NCBI GenBank assembly: GCA_963969495.1
Contig: OZ018330.1
Location: 45,190,894 to 45,254,893 of the forward strand
Length of the DNA stretch: 64,000 nucleotides
Direction of reading: 5' to 3'
Origin: Ceratothoa steindachneri
Taxonomy: Eukaryota; Arthropoda; Malacostraca; Isopoda; Cymothoidae
In this document: positions 58,603-64,000 of the stretch, piece after piece
Layout: every line of letters begins with the position of its first letter
Position numbering within the stretch: the first letter of the stretch is position 1
The notes under the pieces: generated by a model
Told to the model about the DNA's origin: nothing
The model's database searches: none
Seen by the model: only the letters and a program-made list of their open reading frames with translations
Program-made: the position numbers and the translations under genes

Positions 58603-58834
58603 GGACCGCTAGCACAGGTGGGAGGGGAGGGGGCTATAAGATTCCCTCAGCATGCAACGGCCTCCCTCCACTCTAATTTGTTCTCTCAGGACAGCCTCGC
58701 AAAGGGCGCTGCCCCACTTAAGTGTGGAAACGTTGGCGGGGTTCTAACAACACATTTTGTGGGATAAAGGCTCTCCTCTCCCTTAAACTCCCCAAGCGAG
58801 CGGAGGGGGCAGAGGTGATCAGCTCGTAGGGAGC
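58603..58834 (-). repeat. Dispersed repeat D, copy 2
   Basis: Starts GGACCGCTAGCACAGG and contains ATTCCCTCAGCATGCAAC, GGGCGCTGCCCCACTTAA and AGCTCGTAGGGAGC, the complement of the 46.8-47.0 kb copy in reverse order. Confidence 0.65.
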
Positions 58835-59039
58835 TTAAAACAACGACATATTTTGGTGCCGTAATGATTCCTTCTTTCAATATATTTCCCCAGCCTTAAT
58901 CTTGTGTAATTACTGATTGGAGCAGCGAAAAAAAACAAACAAGCAAATTATTTTCGACCCCTTAAAACTCTCAAATTCCACATTAAATATTGACTAGTGC
59001 CATGAGACCAGCTCTTCTAACCATGTCCCCCGAGGGGTT

Positions 59040-59180
59040 GTCATGTCTAACAAGAGCTGATATTTGGAGGATCGTGTGCCCTTGAGCCTTCAACGCCGGA
59101 AGGTGGATTTGAGGCTATATATCTTTCCCACATTTTCACCTTCTCCACCTTTAACATTTTCTTTACAGAATTATAAGGAG
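59040..59180 (+). repeat. Dispersed repeat C, copy 2
   Basis: GGAGGATCGTGTGCCCTTGA then GGCTATATATCTTTCCCACA and TTTTCACCTTC, comparable in order to copies near 3.0 and 62.1 kb. Confidence 0.4.
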
Positions 59181-61042
59181 AGGAGGTTGTGCTCTATAAG
59201 GCGAGTACTAACTTGGCACACGAACGCGTCTGCAATCTTTGGCAGGGGATGCAGCTGCCGGTCCGGGATATTTCCCCAGCGAACTACACACGGAGATCAA
59301 TCTGAGTGCAGACTCCTTATCTCCTCCTGGCCCGCCGAACTTTCCATTCAAGAAAAAAAAAAACACCCTCCAAAGGAAGACGACAAATCCCCCCGCCCCC
59401 TAGCTTGAGGTCTATAAAATACTTTCACACAGGATTTACTATAAAACTTTCCACTGACGCTGACGATCATTAGCACCACTTGAACCCAGCCTTAACCTGC
59501 TTTGGTTGAATCAAGGCTAGCCGACACACGAAGGCCCTCATTACTCGAATGCCCACGTCGAGGAGGATCTACCTCGAGAGACGAAGTAAACGACTCCAGT
59601 AGAGTCTTATATTGTATTTCCACCGATCTCCAAATTCTGAAGTTTCGAGGTAGAACTCCAATTCAAAAATTTTCAGCAAAAGGCGAAGCAGAAATGTCGA
59701 ATCTTGTATTGCTCCGCCCGAAGCCGGCGTCCTACTCTTACATCGCTCGGATACTCTACAAGTAATCTTCCGGGCACTTTTTTCGTGCAGTATTAAAGAG
59801 TATATAATACCAAAGATCTAAATTCTTCTGTTCGTGATCTCAATAAATATTACGTAATGCAAAAATCTTAACAGTCCATTATAGTCGTGTGCTAAATTCA
59901 ACCAATTCAGCCCGTTGTAATTTTTAATATTAAATTAATTCACTCTCCTTTGAGTAAAATAAATGGAGACTTTTCTTCCATCTGCCAGATTTAGTTAAAT
60001 TCCCTCGTTGGTTTTTGCAGCCAAGGATGTCTCGTTATAAATGACGACAGGTTTGGGCTTATAAAGTGATGTCAGAAATGCGCTCCATGGATCTCTTCTT
60101 ACAAACTGTCTGGGAGATGCCTTCGTTGGTTTCCCTTAGTTTTAAGTAGGTAAAAACAAATCTCAACATGTACGAAAGAACTGATTGATACTAGGCCAAT
60201 GTGACATTATCTGCCTCATTAAGTTCGTCCAATACATCGAAAAACACTACTGACAACTATTGACATCTAGTTTTCCAATTTTACTATCAGGACGTAAGGA
60301 AATTAATGTCGTTTTTAAGAAGACCAAAAAAAAAAGAAGAAGATTCTTAGATGCTTAAATTGTTGCAAACTGTTTAAAGATAACTGTAGTAATGCCTTTG
60401 CCTATTAAAAGATAGAAATTACTAAGGCATTTTATAAGCTGAAACAATGCTCAGGACTTCTAAAGGCTAGTAAGCTACAAATAAAGGTTGGGATGTTACG
60501 ATTTATTGTCTTAAGGACAACTTTTACAACGTGCAAATATTACTCTGATATTAAGGTAGAAAAGGAGAATATCAAATCATTAATTTCCTCAAAGTCGAAT
60601 GAATTCTTCAAGAAATTTATTCACTGCTTAGTTAAGCGATGCTGAGAGCATTGTCAATATTGCTAGAAACTACCTTCCTGAATCAATGTATTTTGGGGAT
60701 ATATTAAAAATAATTTTACTTTCCTTTCAAAAAAATACATTAATTTTATGACAACCTAATAATATAATACCAAAGTTTGCTCTTATTACTCACCTCAATT
60801 AAACGCTCTAGCTTCCATGGATGGAGTCTTCACACCTCATGTCGCTAGCCCATCTAATACCGACTAATACTTTGTATCTTCCATATATTTCGATTTCACT
60901 CCCCTTTTTACGATATCCCCCCCCCACCCCCAACATTTTGGCCAAAACACCTTTGCTATCTTCCTTTGCTTTATTTTTCTTTTAATAATGATCAAAATGC
61001 TTATCACATTCTATAATAACGAGGCAATAGCTTTGCCACTAC

Positions 61043-61475
61043 CCTCTACGGGGGGAGCTTGCGCTTCGCTACTAAGATTAAAATTTAAAATCTAAAAAAA
61101 AAACAGCCATGGTTAAATTTTTATAAATCTTCTGAACTTCGCCAATTATAATAATTTTAAAAAGGAACTTTAAACTAAATTTTCCCTCTTTCAAAATATC
61201 ACGTTGCTAAAATATAGTTATAGAAGATATATAAAAATAAATGTTCTGAACTTCACCATTTGTAATTCTTTGGGTTTTAAAAAATTCACAAAATTTCGAT
61301 ACTTATATTTATTTCTCAACTTCACCATTTTGTTTTTTGATATTATAAAAGAATTATTAGAAATAACTTTGATAAAAAAAACATAAGTCATAACCAAACT
61401 AAGATGAAATTATTATTCAAATACTCAAAAAATCCCTTTCTTAAATTATAGTTAGTGATGATGATGATGATTTAT
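61043..61475 (+). repeat. Dispersed repeat A, copy 3 (opposite orientation)
   Basis: Begins GGGGGGAGCTTGCGCTTCGC, continues AGCCATGGTTAAATTTTTAT and ends TAGTTAGTGATGATGATGAT. This is the complement of copies 1 and 2 and shows the trinucleotide tail most clearly. A 60-codon frame inside is a chance opening. Confidence 0.8.
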
Positions 61476-62084
61476 AAATTCTCTCCACCACAGAACAAAC
61501 AACAAACACTTCGACACAAATCTTGTTGATTTCTGCGCACGACTTCACACTTCTACCTCTGAGGGCTGGGCTCATCGCTGCTGTAATTGGGAATGGGCGA
61601 GACTTGTGGCGGCCAAGCTACAGGGTCTAACGTAAGCAATCGAAAAACGGTCCCGCGAGTTCCACCTCGCCCGCAATATCGCCCAAGAGTATAAGAACCA
61701 ACCTATGGTGTCAGCGGAGCGTCGTTATAAGGCGATTAAATGTGGCCACACCTAGAAGCGAAATAGGCGGAAACGATGAATTGACAATGTTATTTTGCAT
61801 AATAATCCTAGGAAAGCGTTGAACAACTGGACTGTTTTCGACCTGTGGCTCGTAGGGTTGAAACGGCTTTGGTCCCTTCTTTTCTAAGGGTTCAATTCAA
61901 CATTCTGGGAACTAGGATTCAGTAAGGGAGAAATGCGCGCCCCTTCGCCTCCGGGAGGGGAAGGTGGTGGTGTAGCGAGGGTAAAGACCCTGTTACACCT
62001 GAAACCTGGGGCAATAGTTCACCGTCCTGGCCCGTGTACCCTGTAAATGGACGTTAGGCGTAGCATAGGTTAGCTTGCAGCAGC

Positions 62085-62245
62085 TGACATCTGGGCGGGT
62101 GTACATCCAGCCCCAATGCGTGGCCGAGGCGCTCTGGCCCTATATCTTCCACACATTTTCCCATGCCCCCAACCTTCATTTTTTTCACGATTATCCCATT
62201 GCAAACTTTCGCAGGTGATGCCCTCGTTGGTTTTCGCTTTATTTT
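62085..62245 (+). repeat. Dispersed repeat C, copy 3
   Basis: TGACATCTGGGCGGGTGTAC then CCCTATATCTTCCACACATT, followed by GATGCCCTCGTTGGTTTTCG. The last phrase (CTCGTTGGTTT) recurs near 60010 and 60112. Confidence 0.4.
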
Positions 62246-63524
62246 TAAATCGCCTCCGAGCGACTGGGTCTACCTACTCTCTCTATATTTTCACTTCTCC
62301 TAACTTCACCCTATTCCAAAGACCTTTTGGGCGGATTCTCTCGTTAGTTTACCTTTTGTCTTAATATGTTGAAATCTCTCGCTATGCCTCCCGGGGAAGG
62401 GAGGGTATATCTACCTTCGGAACTTAGGTAGGCTAGACTCAGAAGAGTTGCGTGCCCTGGTCACGATCATTCGGCCAAAGCACCTTCCACTTCCACTAAT
62501 TCTACTACTTTTTTGAGAAACCTCTGGCGTAGATATCCACGTCGGTTTCGCCTTTTTGCTCTTGAATTCATCGTCATCACAAACACTGACCCCCCTCCCT
62601 CCAAAAATGGTGTTGGGACGCATCAGTGCCCCAAAGGAGGGAGACTTTCAGACGCACTGCTTCCTAGGCCATATGCCTTCAACGACACGGGCCGGAGGTG
62701 GGTATGGGTATTTTTTTTTTTTTCCCCCATAGAGATCAACGCAAATAGGGGGGAGGGGGTTGGGGCAGACGAAACGAGGGGGGAAGGAACAGAGGAAGTT
62801 TCGAGACTAACCCGCGGGACTAGGGCCCGGAGGGCGCGATATTCCGTCTTAACTCGATCCATCTTTCGGTGACTCTCGTAAACCCCAACGTCCCCCAGTT
62901 TCCCACAGAAGGGGTAGAGGCGCTCCCCCACCCCCCTCTCTATGCCCAATTAAGGGCAATGCTACCAATTTTGTTTACGAAGCCTCTTTATAGGCATGAG
63001 ACTTCATGTGGGTGTACATCTACCGTACCCCAAGCGTGTCGCAAAAGTCGACTAAGCCCGGATTTGGGCCGCTGGCCTGGGAAGGATTTAACTCTTGAGG
63101 ATCAAGATTTTCCTCTTTGGTCGATCGCTTAGTCCTACTCTCAAATCAAAGCCCGAGGGATTTTTTTTTAACAAGTCTGGGTTCTTCAAGGGAGAGGATG
63201 CGGCCATTGTCTACTCGGCCTTGATTTTCCTTCCTTTTTAGTCCCAATTCAAGATGTGGTCAGATGGCAACATGCCCCCCATCATATGCAGTCCCGGAAG
63301 GGGGAGGGGAGAGTCAGGGCAAGGGAAGCCGTATACAAAAATGGACCCTGGATAAGGAGTGAAGGAAGCGAAATAAGAAAAGGCGACCTTCGTCTTATTT
63401 GCGGATGGAGGCTACTCTATAAGGAAGGGTTAGAGTTGGGTGCCATTTTAGAAGAAAAAAAAGGCAGAAAATAAAACGAAATACACATTAAAATTTATTA
63501 AAAAAAACTTTTAATTCAATTTAT

Positions 63525-63651
<127 letters not shown>

Positions 63652-64000
63652 AATTTTGTTGAAGACCATTGTGTATTTTTTGCCATAATTAATTTCCTTT
63701 GGCAACTTTTTCTCTTCTTCTATCTTTTTTATTCCATCTTGTAGATGGTGGATTACTTGTCCTGTATTCATCTCTTTTTTTAAATGAATGTGTTTGGTAA
63801 AAAACAAACTAAATTGCTGAGCTTTCGATCTTATTCGATCATCTTCGGATCGTTATGAAATGTTTTTGGCTCCTTTACCGATGTAATGAGTGGAGTGATG
63901 ATCTGGCAGAAAGTGAAGTGAAAGAAAACGATTTTTAAGCGGTATTTATTCCGGAAGCTTTGGTTAAACGTAACGTTAAGAGGAAATGAGCCACTCCTGT

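Overview
This is a window of a repeat-rich animal nuclear genome, AT-rich overall. Split genes with GT-AG introns, many decayed DNA transposons (mariner, Tc1, piggyBac, hAT), a Ty3/gypsy remnant, long (TA)n arrays and several minisatellites point to an arthropod. Crustacean or chelicerate is my guess; nothing in the sequence fixes the class. I see no tRNA, rRNA or CRISPR.

Two host genes can be supported. (1) A plus-strand F-box/leucine-rich-repeat gene runs from about 10.8 to 29.8 kb. Nine exons join in frame (200, 157, 118, 161, 106, 167, 203, 216 and 136 nt) into 487 codons plus a TGA stop. The F-box is at the N-terminal end, and the upstream exon carrying the start codon was not found. (2) On the minus strand between 55.1 and 43.8 kb lie four separate 3'-terminal exons. 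Each has its own acceptor in the same phase (0), one pair of C2H2 zinc fingers and its own TAA stop. This is the layout of arthropod BTB/zinc-finger loci (lola, broad and similar), where one common N-terminal part is spliced to alternative finger pairs. The common exons would lie beyond the right edge of the window.

Layout: 0-6 kb, mostly unrecognised sequence with dispersed repeats and one Cys-rich open frame at about 4 kb; 6.5-7.5 kb, a 51-bp minisatellite with a stray unit at 8.8 kb; 10.8-30.5 kb, the F-box gene, whose introns hold mariner remnants, a Tc1 element, a hAT element, a SINE-like repeat, a long hairpin and (TA)n blocks; 30.5-41 kb, a transposon-dense block (mariner 32.3-33.5, foldback 33.6-34.1, gypsy remnant 34.15-36.1, piggyBac 36.2-40.9 with a separate 1.7-kb element nested in it); 41-55 kb, the zinc-finger exons among repeats and three minisatellites; 55-64 kb, a DD41D mariner-type element at 56.8-58.0 kb and dispersed repeats up to the final (TA)n array.

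The most notable points are the zinc-finger cassette array with its shared non-canonical first finger (C-X2-C-X15-H-X3-H), the nested piggyBac whose ends and target duplications can be read to the base, and the 51-bp (17-codon) satellite that stays open in several frames.
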